From Iris pallida (Eukaryota > Streptophyta > Magnoliopsida > Asparagales > Iridaceae): 64,000 nucleotides of DNA. Position 1 is the stretch's first letter, and each line of letters starts with the position of its first letter. The stretch is from positions 39,430,398-39,494,397 of the forward strand of contig JANAVB010015600.1 in NCBI GenBank assembly GCA_029216955.1, read 5' to 3'. The translations under genes were made by a program, and so were the position numbers. Below are positions 49,335-59,833 of this stretch, piece by piece. The notes under the pieces are model-generated. The model was given only the letters and a program-made list of their open reading frames with translations. It searched no databases and had not been told where the DNA came from.

Positions 49335-50776
49335 TATGAAGGACTTGTTCCCTTATCCACTGATAAAAGAGAAATTATATGGATTCATCCAGATCTGGTA
49401 GCAGACTTTGAAGCGCCTTCTCCTTCAAATCAAAAGAAGCGCTCCAAAACTAAAACCAAAAGTTGCAACATGGTATCCTTTGAACCGGTAGCAGAAGAAG
49501 AAATTCTAATCGACACCAGATCTGGGAAACCTTATCTTCGAGAATATCTCAAAACTCAAGAGAATCCTGTTCCATCTCCTGATGTTCCTTCTGTATCATC
49601 TTCCCCTGCTGAGAATGTACCATCTACATCCTTTCGATAGTGGAACCAATTCCTTCCAAACCAACATCAGCAGACAAGGGAAAACAACCTGTCCGCTTTG
49701 ATAAAGCATTGAAAAAGTCCTCATCTCTCGGACTTGAAAAGCCATATAATTTTAATATATTGGCTCAATTGGCTAACACTCTAGCAAGTTTGTCAATCTT
49801 CGAACTCTTACGTCTCTCAAAAGAAACTCGAGAGACGTTAAGTGAAGCCTTGATGCAGGCTGATGCTTGTCTTGCCCTTTTCAAGAAGCCCGAAAAGGAG
49901 CCAATCTGCTGTACGCATTGTCATAGTATATTTGAACTGATACCTAACATTACTTTTACATAAGATGACATGCTGTTAGAAGACAAACGTCATGATCGTC
50001 CTCTCTATTTCACGGGATATGTGGACACCATGAAAGTTGATCGCATTCTGATTGACCCGGGGTCTGCTCTTAGTATCATGCCGAAGTCTTTGCTGGATGC
50101 TTTGAAGATCCCAGTGCATAATCTTTCTACAACTATCACTACCATCTTAGGGTTCAATCAAGGAAGAAGTGAACCTTTGGGAAAAATGCGCCTGAAACTT
50201 CAAATCGGCAATCTTCATATGAAGGTAACTTTCTATGTGATTGATAATCATGGCTCATACAATGCTTTGCTGGGAAGACCATTCCTCCATGAACACAACA
50301 TTGTACGTTCTACTCTCCACCAATGTTTCAAATATGTGGATGGCAATGGAGAAGTACAAAAAGAAGTCGCAGACCTTAATCCTTTCAAGGGGGTTGAAGC
50401 ATACTACAACGACTCTCGTATGTACAAAGAGGAATTCATGAAGGTGGTGTTAGCAATGGATACAGATGAAGAACAGAAAAATGTGTCGAATGATACTCTG
50501 GTGATTCCTGTCAAAGGGCATACTTTCTGTCCTCAGTCTTCCAAACCATTGACTATTTACCTTCCTTTTCACAAGAAGCAGCCTCCTGGTGTTTGTCAGG
50601 AACAAAATGAGCTCACCTCTTCTGAGCTACTTGTAATCGACCTTCGTCGTAAGAAGCCCCCTCCTTCTTCTTGTTCTTCTTCTCCCCCTCTAGTTATCAA
50701 TCTGACTAAGCCTGTTAAGGCTAAAGGTCCTGTTGTAAATGATGGTGTAAAAATCAATAAAGCATCTCCTTTGTAG
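49335..50776 (+). pseudogene. Protease region of element E
   Basis: The spacer 49335-49969 includes KPYNFNILAQLANTLASLS and CTHCHSIFELIPNITFT, both shared with D. The frame 49970-50776 opens MLLEDKRHDRPLYFTGYVD and holds the aspartic protease site ILIDPGSALS. The flap-like part runs on to GSYNALLGRPFLHEHNI. Stops at 49961 and 50774 separate it from neighbours. Confidence 0.82.
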
Positions 50777-51762
50777 TATACAGATGTCTCTTATTATACT
50801 CAATGTTATTTGGATATGCTAGATAGCTTTAAGCCACTTACAATAGGAGTCGTATCATCTTTACGAAATATGGTATCATTGGATTCAATACAAGAATCAT
50901 ACTTCTTAGTACCGTCTCGAAAGAAAGGCAAAATGCCTATACTTTTTAATAAACGAAAAGAACAAAAAATCATGCTTGACAATGATAATAAGGATGATAC
51001 AGGAAGACTACAATTACGTTGCTATAGTCCACAATCCAAGGCAATTATCCGTAAAATGGGCTATGATTTCAGAACTGGTCTCAATAGCGGTAAAGGAAGA
51101 CGAACCCCTCTTCGTATTTATTTTCCAAAAGGAAAATCACAACAATATTACAGTAAAGCGAAGCGGGGATTAGGTTATACTTCACCACTTCCAACTCCAG
51201 AACCTTCTGAATCTGATGATGATGAACGATCTAACTCTTTGACTCCATTTCATAGGATTCTGATACCAGTATTGGTCATGTTCATCGGATAACAGTATCT
51301 TCTAACATGGTGTCTGCCAAATTCTCAGAAGATGACGAAGATGATATTGAAGAAGCTCTTGAAGTGGACCCTTGGGCGCAAAGAATGGACAATTAGTGGG
51401 AACTCCATTTTGAACAACGAGAGCCACCTACTGAGGATCAACTAGTCCAGATCGATGTTGGAGAGAAGGGCGTGTCGAGACCAATCTTTATTAGCAAAAA
51501 TCTCCCAGAGGATGATAAACAAGAATTGATTCACCTTATTCGTGAATATATTGATGTCTTCGCCTGGAGTTATGAAGATATGCCAGGATTAGATCCTCAA
51601 GTCGCAACTCATAAACTTAACATCTTGCCTAATGCCAAGCCAGTCAAACAACAGCAACGACGATTCAAGCCTGAGATGATGGATGCGATAGATGATGAAG
51701 TTAAAAAGCTTATAGCTTGCGGTTTTATCAGAGAAGAACAACATCCTGATTGGGTAGCCAAC
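50777..51762 (+). pseudogene. G-patch-like linker and N-terminal RT of element E
   Basis: The linker has KMGYDFRTGLNSGKGRRTPL followed by AKRGLGYTSP. The RT N-terminal block (from 51472) reads YIDVFAWSYEDMPGLDPQV and FIREEQHPDWVAN before the C insertion. An in-frame read-through into the C LTR to 51966 is accidental. Confidence 0.8.
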
Positions 51763-52984
51763 TGTAGAAGCATGGAAAAGAATAAAGAAAGGTCTATGCG
51801 GCCAAAAATCTCCATGTGGCTCAGAGAGCCCATACGGCTCAGGGGTCCATATGGCTCACGCGTCTATGCGACTCGGATAGATCCAGAGCCACGTGGCCTT
51901 CAACAGTTCCCCCCTTCATTTTTGGCTGCATTTAATGCCCAGACGGCTGACTGCTCAGACAAATGACAGCTCTGACATAAAGGAGCAATAATGACTGACA
52001 TAAAGGCGTATTTCTAGAGAAGAGGAGAAAATCTTTTTACAGCTGGCTGAATCCACCGAGTCCCGAGGCATGCGGCTGCTGTATTTATGCGGCCACCCAT
52101 TTTATGCGGCCGCCCCCTTCATGCGGCCGCCCATCTTCATGCGGCTGCATCCTTTATGCGGTCGCCCGTCAGCATGCGGCTTACTATCCTCATGCGGCTG
52201 TTCATCCCCATGTGGCTGCCCATCTTCATGCGGCCGTTCATCCTCATGCGGCCCATTCATATGCGGCTCTGCCAAGATGACCCAATGGAGGACACGTGGC
52301 GCTTGTCACGATGATTGATACATGTGGCAGTCGTATCTTCCAGGAATTATGGGTGCTAACAAATCCTAACAAAATCATATTTGTTGCAATCACCATAATT
52401 GCCCAGATCAAGTCAAATCGAGCAAATTGGACACGTGGCAGGCCATTACAAGTCGCGAATATTTATGGCAATCAACATTTATTGCCCACAGATATTTGAT
52501 GCAATCTACATTAATTATCTAGATTTGCTACAATCAGAATGAAGGGCCCAGATTAATTGGTCATTAAACCGCCGATATATCAAGGAGGCAATCATTGCAA
52601 ACCCTAATGATTGCATCCCACTCCTATAAATAGCTAGGTGCCATTCCCTTGCAAAGAGGGCTTTTTTTTGGAGAAGAGCACCAGAGCACTTGGAGAGACA
52701 AAGGCAGGCACAGAGAGAACAAGGAGAGCATTTCTTCATTAACGCCAAGCAGATCTTCCCCGGAGCCAAGGCTGCATCCGATCGTCTAAGGAGTAAGGCA
52801 GAGCTGCCGTCGCTTTCCCGAGCCTCTACCGTCACCCCCCAGAATCTAAAATAAACAATTGTACTTAGATTGCTGTACCTAGGTTTTCGTCCCTTGGCTT
52901 TCTTTGTACAAGCGAGTTTGTATTGTGAAGTAAAAGTCCGGTCCTCCGATAATTGTTCTGTTCTTTTATATTTCATGGCAAACA
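51763..52984 (+). repeat. 5' LTR of element C
   Basis: 1222 bp from TGTAGAAGCATGG to GGCAAACA. A cluster of ATGCGGC motifs with about 17-bp spacing lies at 52070-52270. TATA box TATAAATAG at 52625-52633. CACGTGGC G-box-like sites occur near 51893 and 52293. Confidence 0.88.
52070..52270. repeat. ATGCGGC array, 17-bp spacing, in the C 5' LTR
   Basis: Twelve ATGCGGC or one-off variants occur with starts about 16-19 bp apart (near 52070, 52088, 52105, 52121, 52139, 52155, 52172, 52190, 52208, 52227, 52244, 52260). The intervening bases are mostly TGCCCATCTTC-like. The array recurs in the 3' LTR at about 61298-61498. Confidence 0.85.
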
Positions 52985-55900
52985 CGCTGGCGACTCTGCT
53001 GGGGACAAACTTCTCCACGGCTGAAGAGTTGGTGACGCAATCGGATGCAGCCAAACTTGGCTCCACACAACAGAAGATGGTCATCCGCTTCGGCCAACAG
53101 GCGTTCGAAGAAATGCTCTCCGAAGGAAGCGCTGGCCCGGCCCAGAAGTGAACCCGCACAAAAAAGGCTCGCAGGGAGTGGAGACCAAAGTCATTCTCTC
53201 CTCCTCAAGCTCTAGACGGAGTACTCTCTGCTGCCCAAGACGGCGAAGGCAACTCTCATGCGGCTCCACTTCAAGCCATAGAGGACTCTGCTGTCCCCAA
53301 GTCTGGCAGAGGAAAGCACTACGACACTGGACTTGCAGGGGCAAAGAGTGATTCTATGTACTCCAGGAAAAAGCCGAACAAAGGCACTAGCCGCAAAACG
53401 AAGACTCATACGGCCAAGATTGCCAGCCGCATGAGTGATGTCCATGCGGCCGAAATTGCCAGCCAAATGCATAACACTCATGCGGCCAGGATTTCTAGCA
53501 GCATGGAGAAGACCTATGCGGCTGAGACTTCCAGCCGCAAGAAGAAAGCCCATGCGGCTACGACTGCTAGCCGCATGAAGACTATTGATTCCAGCCGCAT
53601 GCCGCCTGCTCCACGCGGCTCAGTCTTCGACCGCCTCTCCTATGGTCCTGATCTCTCGTACTCCCGAGAAGATATGTCTGACTCTCTCCAGCACCACTTA
53701 GACTCTTCCTATTATGTGCCCTCACGTACCAGAGTGAAGAAGCCTAGGGCAGCGCGTGTTTGGCAAGCTCAGTCCGCTGGCCCGACCTCTGACCATCCGA
53801 GCGTTCCACATACTGTTATGTAGGCCACCGATGGGAAGTTGTACGGAACCACTCGAGTCCAGCTCCCGGCGGCAAACGGACAGAGAGGTTCCCAAAAGTC
53901 TCCCAAAATCCAGGAAGCAAACATGGTCGTTCCGGACCCATATGACTTGCGTGAGGCTATCCTCCACAAGCGCAAGGAAAGAGAGGGGGCCTCGGGGTGC
54001 AAAGAGTCCTCCCACGAACGTCACTGCACCCAAATCATCGTCAACTGCTATTACAACAATGCGACAATACGAGAAGACCGGCAGTCCGTCTTCCAAAGAT
54101 TATAACAGCCGAGCTTAGAGGATGAGGCGCCACCCGTCGTCTTTTGCAACTCCATTCAGAAAATCCCCGCCGATGGGAGAGGGAAGAAGATAAACGTTTC
54201 CAGCCTGAAGATCTCAACCACTGTGACTAAGAAACTGTCGTCTAAACGGTTATCCACCACCGAAGTTTTCCAAGGTACCCGTTCGAAGACGAAATCTACT
54301 ACTGTAGAAGGTTCATCATCCACACCACTGGGGGTTACTGAAACTGGGGGTAGCACTCCTCAGAGCATCCACGATAATCCGATGTTCCAAGGAGATAAGC
54401 CCGGGGAAACAACTCTCCCATCAGATACAGCAGGTGCCGACGTCCCCGAGGACGTCCACGACTCTCAAGATGAAGCAAGCTCTGAAGCTGGGGGTACTAT
54501 TCCTTCTCAGTCTGAACCAGAGGAGAACATTCCCACATACCCCGATGACTTCTCGATACAGGGGTATGATCTGGAGACTACGCCAGGCTTAAACTACGGT
54601 GCTGGTCGACGATTACCTTTAAAGCCGCCTGTCCCGGTTGGTAAACCACGGGACTACTACAGCAAGACCCGATGTGGATTAGGGTACGTTACGCCCGCAA
54701 CGACCCCTGAACATTCAGATGAGGAATACGACTGGCATTCACATTCGACCGGGTCACCAACTTCTGATTCAGATGCCAGCATCGAAGACGTATTCAGACA
54801 AGTCCTATCAGTCAATATAGCATTCGTCGACGCTTACAAAGAAGATGAAGACATTCCTGAAATCCTCGAGTTAGAGCCATGGGCCCAACAGCTGGATGCA
54901 CAATAGAAAAAGCGGTTCGAACAGAGAGAACCTCCTACTGAAGATAAGGTTATACAGGTCGACCTCGGCAACGAATCTTCTCCAAAACCAATCTTCGTCA
55001 GTAAAAGCCTGACAGACGAAGAGCGAGAATCGCTATTGAAACTCGTCAAAGAATACATTGATGTGTTCACCTGGAGCTATGAAGACATGCCAGGACTAAA
55101 CCCCGAGGTTGCCCTTCACAAGCTCAACATTCGGCCAGATGCAAAGCCGGTCAAACAACAACAGCGACGCTTTCGCCCGGGCATCATGAATGCGATCGAA
55201 GCCGAAGTCAACAAACTGATAGCCAGCGGCTTCATTCGTGAGGAACAACATCCAGACTGGGTCACCAACATAGTTCCGGTCCTCAAGAAGAATGGGAAGA
55301 TTCGAATCTGCATTGACTTCCGCAATCTGAACGAGGCATGTCCCAAAGATGAATTCCCCCTCCCTATCACAGACATCATGATCGACAACACATGCGGCTT
55401 CGAACGTATATCATTCATGGATGTCTTCTCGGGGTACAACCAAATCAAGATGTCTCCTGACGTCGAGAAGCATACATCATTCTGAACACCGATTGGCACA
55501 TACTGCTACACAGTCATGCCTTTCGGTTTAAAGAATACTGGCGCCATATATCAAAGAGCCATGAGTATTATCTTCAGAGACCACTTGCGCAAGATTGTGG
55601 AATGCTACGTCGATGACATCGCCGTCAAGAGTCGCTATAAGGGAGACCATCTGCAGGATCTGAGGACGGTATTCAACCTGATGCGAGCGCACAACCTGAA
55701 GATGAATCCCACAAAATCCTTCTTGGGCGTATCCAGCAGAAAATTCTTGGGTTTTATTATTACTGCCCAGGGAATTCATGTAGATCCATAGAAGACGAAG
55801 GCAATTATGGAGATGGGTCCCCCGAAAAATCTCTACGAACTCAGAGGCCTTCAAGGGAGGCTAGCTTACATCAGGAGGTTCATTTCTAACCTCTCCGGGC

Positions 55901-58260
55901 GATGTCGCCCATTCACCCATCTCATGAAGAAAGGCATCTCGTTCGTATGGGATGAAGAATGCCAACGTGCCTTCGATAGCATCAAAGAATACTTGTCGAA
56001 CCCACCAGTCCTGGTGGCCCCTGTTGCTGGGAAACCATTCTTGCTATATGTACGAGCAATGGAGCATTCCCTCGGCGCTCTGCTGGCACAAAACAACGAT
56101 GCGGGCCATGAACAAGCTATATATTACCTCAGCCGAATGATGATTGGGCCAGAGCACCGATACACCGCCGTGGAGAAGGAATGCCTCGCCCTGGTGTTCG
56201 CCATTCAAAAGACGCGGCACTATGTCACAGGACAAACTATACATGTGATCTCACGAGTCAACCCTCTCAGGGTCCTCATGACTAAACCAGGGGCACTCAG
56301 CTTCCGCCTCGCCACATGGGCAATATTGTTGTCCCTCTATCATATGATCTTCGTCCCGCAAAAGGCTGTTAAAGGTCAAGCTCTGGCAGACTTTTTAGCA
56401 GCCTACCCAGGCTCGAAGTCGTCCAGAATGTATGAAGGAATCCCAGATGAGGTCGCCGACTCGCATGCAACCTCTCATGATGATATATGGCGAATGTTCT
56501 TCGACGGTGCCTCAAGGACCGAACCTAAGGACAACATCGTCGTCGGAGTCGGGGTGGTGCTGGTTTCTCCTTCCGGGTTGGTGATCAATCGCGCTTACTC
56601 CCTCACAGAACCCTGCTCTAACAATGTGGCTGAGTACAACACTTTGGTTATTGGCCTCCAACTTGCAAGAGAGCTGGGGGTAGAATATCTTGAAGCATAC
56701 GGCGATTCGCAGTTAATCGTCAATCAGATCCAGGGTTCATACGAAGTCCGCCATGAAGACATGATCCCCTATCACCAAATAGCGATCAACATTATTTCGT
56801 CATTTGAGGGATTCTTCATCGAACACGTTCCCAGACTCCAAAATATCGAAGTCGATGCCTTAGCTGGCCTTGCCGCTTCCCTAGCGATTTCAAACTACGC
56901 TCATCAGTCGGTGGATGTGATAAGCCATGAACTGGTCTGTCCCAAGAACAATGTTAAATTTGTGGCGAGTTATTCCGCTCAGACGATCGACAAAGCACAA
57001 GACTGGAGACAACCATTCATTGACTTTGTAGTCTACGACATTCTGCCGGAGGACCCAAAGGAAGCCACCTCTATCAGAAGGCGTTCTCTCAGATTCTTCA
57101 ATGATACAGAGACGAAGATGCTGTATCGCTGATCCTACGATGGATTATTACTGCGATGTCTGTCAAACGTAGAAGCCAAAGAAGCCGTACGCAAAGCTCA
57201 TGACGGTGTCTGTGGGGCCCATCAGCCTGGCCCAAAATTGCAAGACCGTCTTCGCCGAATGGACTACTACTGGCCCACGATGGTGGCAGATGCGATAGAC
57301 TATGCAAGAAAGTGCAAAGCCTGCCAAGTCCACGCGGACTTCATCCACCAGCCATCCGAATTTCTATATCCGACAGTGGCGTCCTGGCCATTCGAAGCAT
57401 GGGGAATGGATATCATCGATCCGATCGCTCCACCTTCTTCCCGAGGAAATCGCTTCATACTCGCAATTACGGATTACTTCTCCAAATAGACAGAAGCTAT
57501 TCCGCTTGCAGAAGTAAAGACTTCAAACGTGATCAGCTTCTTCAAGCATCACGTCATCTATCGCTTTGGACTGCCCCGAAGGATCATCCACGATAATGGT
57601 CCGCAGTTCGCAAGCCACGCCTTCTATCGGTTTTGCGACAAACATAGAATTCAGAATGTTGCCTCAACGCCATACAATCCGACAGCAAATGGGTTGGCAG
57701 AAGCATTCAACAAAACCATCATCAAGTTACTCAAGAAGTTTGTGTCCTCCAACAAATGCGACTGGAATGAGAAGCTTGGTAAATGCCTATGGGCGTATCG
57801 TACTACAGTCCGAACAGCCACCTGGAATACACCATTCTTCCTGGTGTACGGGAGTGAGGCAGTTCTCCCATTGGAGACTCAAATCCCCTCGCTTCGCGTC
57901 GCTCTCACTTACCAATTGACGACGGACGATAACTACCGTCGCCGACTACAAGAGTTGGAGGCCTTAGATGAAAAATGCCTACTGGCTCAGCAACGGATCG
58001 AGCTATACTAAGCACGCATCTCCGGAGCATTCAACAAGAAGGTTTAAATCAGAACATTCCAAGTGGGCGATCTCGTTCTGGCAGTTCGGAGGCCGATGGT
58101 TATGACTCATAAGACCGCCGGCAAGTTCCAACCAAATTGGGAAGGCCCATTTATCATTGAGGCTGTATTCTCCAACGGTGCTTACCGCCTCACAAAATAA
58201 AACGAAGACTTGCTCATGCTGCCCGTCAACGGCAAGTTCCTGAAGAAATATTATGTCTAA
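52975..58260 (+). pseudogene. pol: Leader-pol polyprotein of element C (RT, RNase H, archaeal-type RNase H, integrase), in-frame stops only
   Basis: One frame of 1762 codons runs from the ATG at 52975 (inside the LTR end) to the TAA at 58258. It is broken only by stops, at 53149, 53821, 54103, 54904, 55483, 55789, 57130, 57487, 58009, 58045 and 58198. Residues 1-415 are the repeated leader with VFDRL. A G-patch-like linker (GYDLETTPGLNYGAGR) follows near 54570. RT has YVDD (Asp 880-881). The ordinary RNase H lacks its first Asp (YVRAMEHSLG). The second RNase H keeps FFDGAS (Asp 1177), NNVAEYN, YGDSQ and EVDALAG. Integrase has D 1479, D 1540 and E 1576 with the D-35-E spacing. The end is NGKFLKKYYV. 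Confidence 0.9.
52988..53005 (+). other. Primer-binding site of element C
   Basis: TGGCGACTCTGCTGGGGA begins three nt after the LTR. J and E have near-identical sites. The primer tRNA is not assigned here. Confidence 0.75.
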
Positions 58261-58272
58261 ACAATATTTTCC

Positions 58273-58800
58273 AGATTATCGAGTCATGTACCCGCTGGTA
58301 CCGCTGAACTCATATTCACAAAATTCTATATTATTGAGTTATATACCCGCTGGTACCACTGAACTCATATTCCAAATTCCAGATTATTGAGTTATGTACC
58401 CGCTAGTACCGCTGAACTCATATTCCAAATTCTAGATTATTGAGTTATGTACCCGCTGGTACCGCTGAACTCATATTCACAAAATCCCAGATTATCGAGT
58501 CATGTACCCTCCGGTACTGCTGAAATCACATTCTCCAAATCCCAGATTATCGAGTCATGTACCCGCTGGTACCGCTGAACTCATATTCACAAAATTTTAG
58601 ATTATTGAGTTATGTAGCCTCCGGTACCACTGAACTCACATTCTTCCTACATAAAAAATCCCAGATTATTGAGTTATGTACCCTCTGTACCTCTGAACTT
58701 ACACTTTGATTCCAAAATTCCTGGATTGTCGAGTTATGTACCCGCCGGTACCCCTGAACTTACATCTCGGTCACTCTTTTAGAAAAAAAGTCATGTATAA
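58273..58800. repeat. 55-62-bp tandem array directly after pol in element C
   Basis: About nine or ten units share GAGT(T/C)ATGTACCC, the palindrome-like GCTGGTACC and GCTGAACTCA. TGAGTT and AACTCA can pair across each unit, with TACCNCTGA on the 3' side of the loop, the same layout as the stem-loops downstream. One unit (near 58690) reads TACCTCTGA exactly, linking both arrays. Confidence 0.88.
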
Positions 58801-58898
58801 CCATACCTCTGAACTCTCTCCCTGAAAGAGATCCTTCCTCATGATCCACTACCCGCACTCCCAGTGCACAAAAAGGGTAACAGATCCACGAATTTCTA

Positions 58899-59292
58899 AA
58901 ACGACCACGTCGATGCTACCTCTGAGTCGTTTCACTTCCGCCAAAAATAAATCACCCCTCTACATAGAACTTCCATGTCCTCATTACCTCTGAGTCGTCC
59001 TATGTACCCCTTCATGGAGCCCACTCCTGCCATGTCCTCATTACCTCTGAGTAGGAAGGCTCCGTCGAAGAAACCCTCATGCTTGCCATGTCCTCATTAC
59101 CTCTGAGTAAGCATGTTGATTCTCTTTCGACTTATTATCCGTACCCACGACCGGAGTACGCTAAGGATAGTAGGTCCACAAATATCCTCCATTGAGTCCA
59201 CTCCTGCCATGTCCTCATTACCTCTGAGTAGGAAGACTCCGCGGTAAAACCCCCATACTTGCCATGTCCTCATTACCTCTGAGTAAGTATGG
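58899..59292. repeat. Stem-loop array with conserved 20-nt loop in element C
   Basis: Six units. Arms: AAACGAC 58899-58905 with GTCGTTT 58926-58932; TACATAG 58961-58967 with CTATGTA 59000-59006; GGAGCC 59016-59021 plus TCCT 59025-59028 with AGGA 59053-59056 plus GGCTCC 59058-59063; CATGCTT 59078-59084 with AAGCATG 59109-59115; GAGTC 59194-59198 plus TCCT 59202-59205 with AGGA 59230-59233 plus GACTC 59235-59239; CCATACTT 59253-59260 with AAGTATGG 59285-59292. Loops are CATGTCCTCATTACCTCTGA in five units and a variant in the first. Confidence 0.92.
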
Positions 59293-59562
59293 TGGTCTTC
59301 TCTCGTCTTATTATCCGTATCCTGAACCAGGGTACGCCAAGGATAATAGGCCCACAAATGTCCTCTGCTGACTACAAGTGCTGTACTAAGTTCCCTAGTA
59401 CATGCACATCATTTCTTATCATGTCCCGGGAGCACAGCTGCTCCATGGCATTCTTTCTCCCGATACCCGGAACGTCCATGACCACCTTACCGTAGAATTG
59501 TTCTAGGTATCCCCATCAAACTTGTTATCCATACCTAAAACCAAAGTATGCCAAGAGTAACA
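59133..59562. repeat. Second stem-loop type (TATTATCC/GGATAATA) in element C
   Basis: Three hairpins: TATTATCC 59133-59140 with GGATAGTA 59165-59172 (inner CGTAC with GTACG); TATTATCC 59309-59316 with GGATAATA 59341-59348; TGTTA 59523-59527 plus CATAC 59530-59534 with GTATG 59546-59550 plus TAACA 59558-59562. Each is followed by a conserved AGG(T/C)CCAC. D has the same structure with TATTATCT/AGATAATA. Confidence 0.85.
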
Positions 59563-59833
59563 GGTCCACAAACAAGTCCCCCAAGCGGGGCAAACACCAC
59601 CAACACACCACAGATACCACAAGCAGAGAATAGAGCGAATGTACTCTGTCTATTCAAAATCAGTTACATTTGCATGATTACGTCTCATGAGCAAAACAAA
59701 AAGTTCTCCATCTATTCATCTGAGCAAGAAGTACAGGATTACATATTGATGTCCAAAAAAGAGGTAAAACACAAAGCCAAAGACAGACAAAAATATCAAG
59801 ATAAAATAGGGACATTCATGGAACCCACGGTTC
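59563..59833. other. Conserved spacer between stem-loops and antisense gene, element C
   Basis: Sequence near 59690-59815 (GAGCAAAACAAAAAGTTC, then TTCATCTGAGCAAG and AAAATAGGGACATTCA) matches D 24990-25145. It is not coding and is probably part of the shared 3' untranslated region. Confidence 0.6.

Larger units (their letters stand above)
45106..51762 (+). mobile_element. Element E: Tat-lineage retrotransposon, 5' part, interrupted by C
   Basis: 5' LTR, primer-binding site, leader, gag, protease, linker and the N-terminal part of RT are collinear with B. The RT reading FIREEQHPDWVAN is cut at 51762 by the LTR of C. The rest of E should lie to the right of this window. It has several frame changes. 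It stands head to head with B, 14 bp (45092-45105) separating the two LTR starts. Confidence 0.88.

Noticed and set aside
51472..51966. Open frame that fuses RT to a novel C-terminus
   Set aside because: It crosses the insertion point of C at 51763; the tail is LTR sequence read by chance.
58273..58800. CRISPR-like regularly spaced repeats
   Set aside because: The spacers are not unique, units are diverged tandem repeats, and the context is a plant retrotransposon without cas genes.
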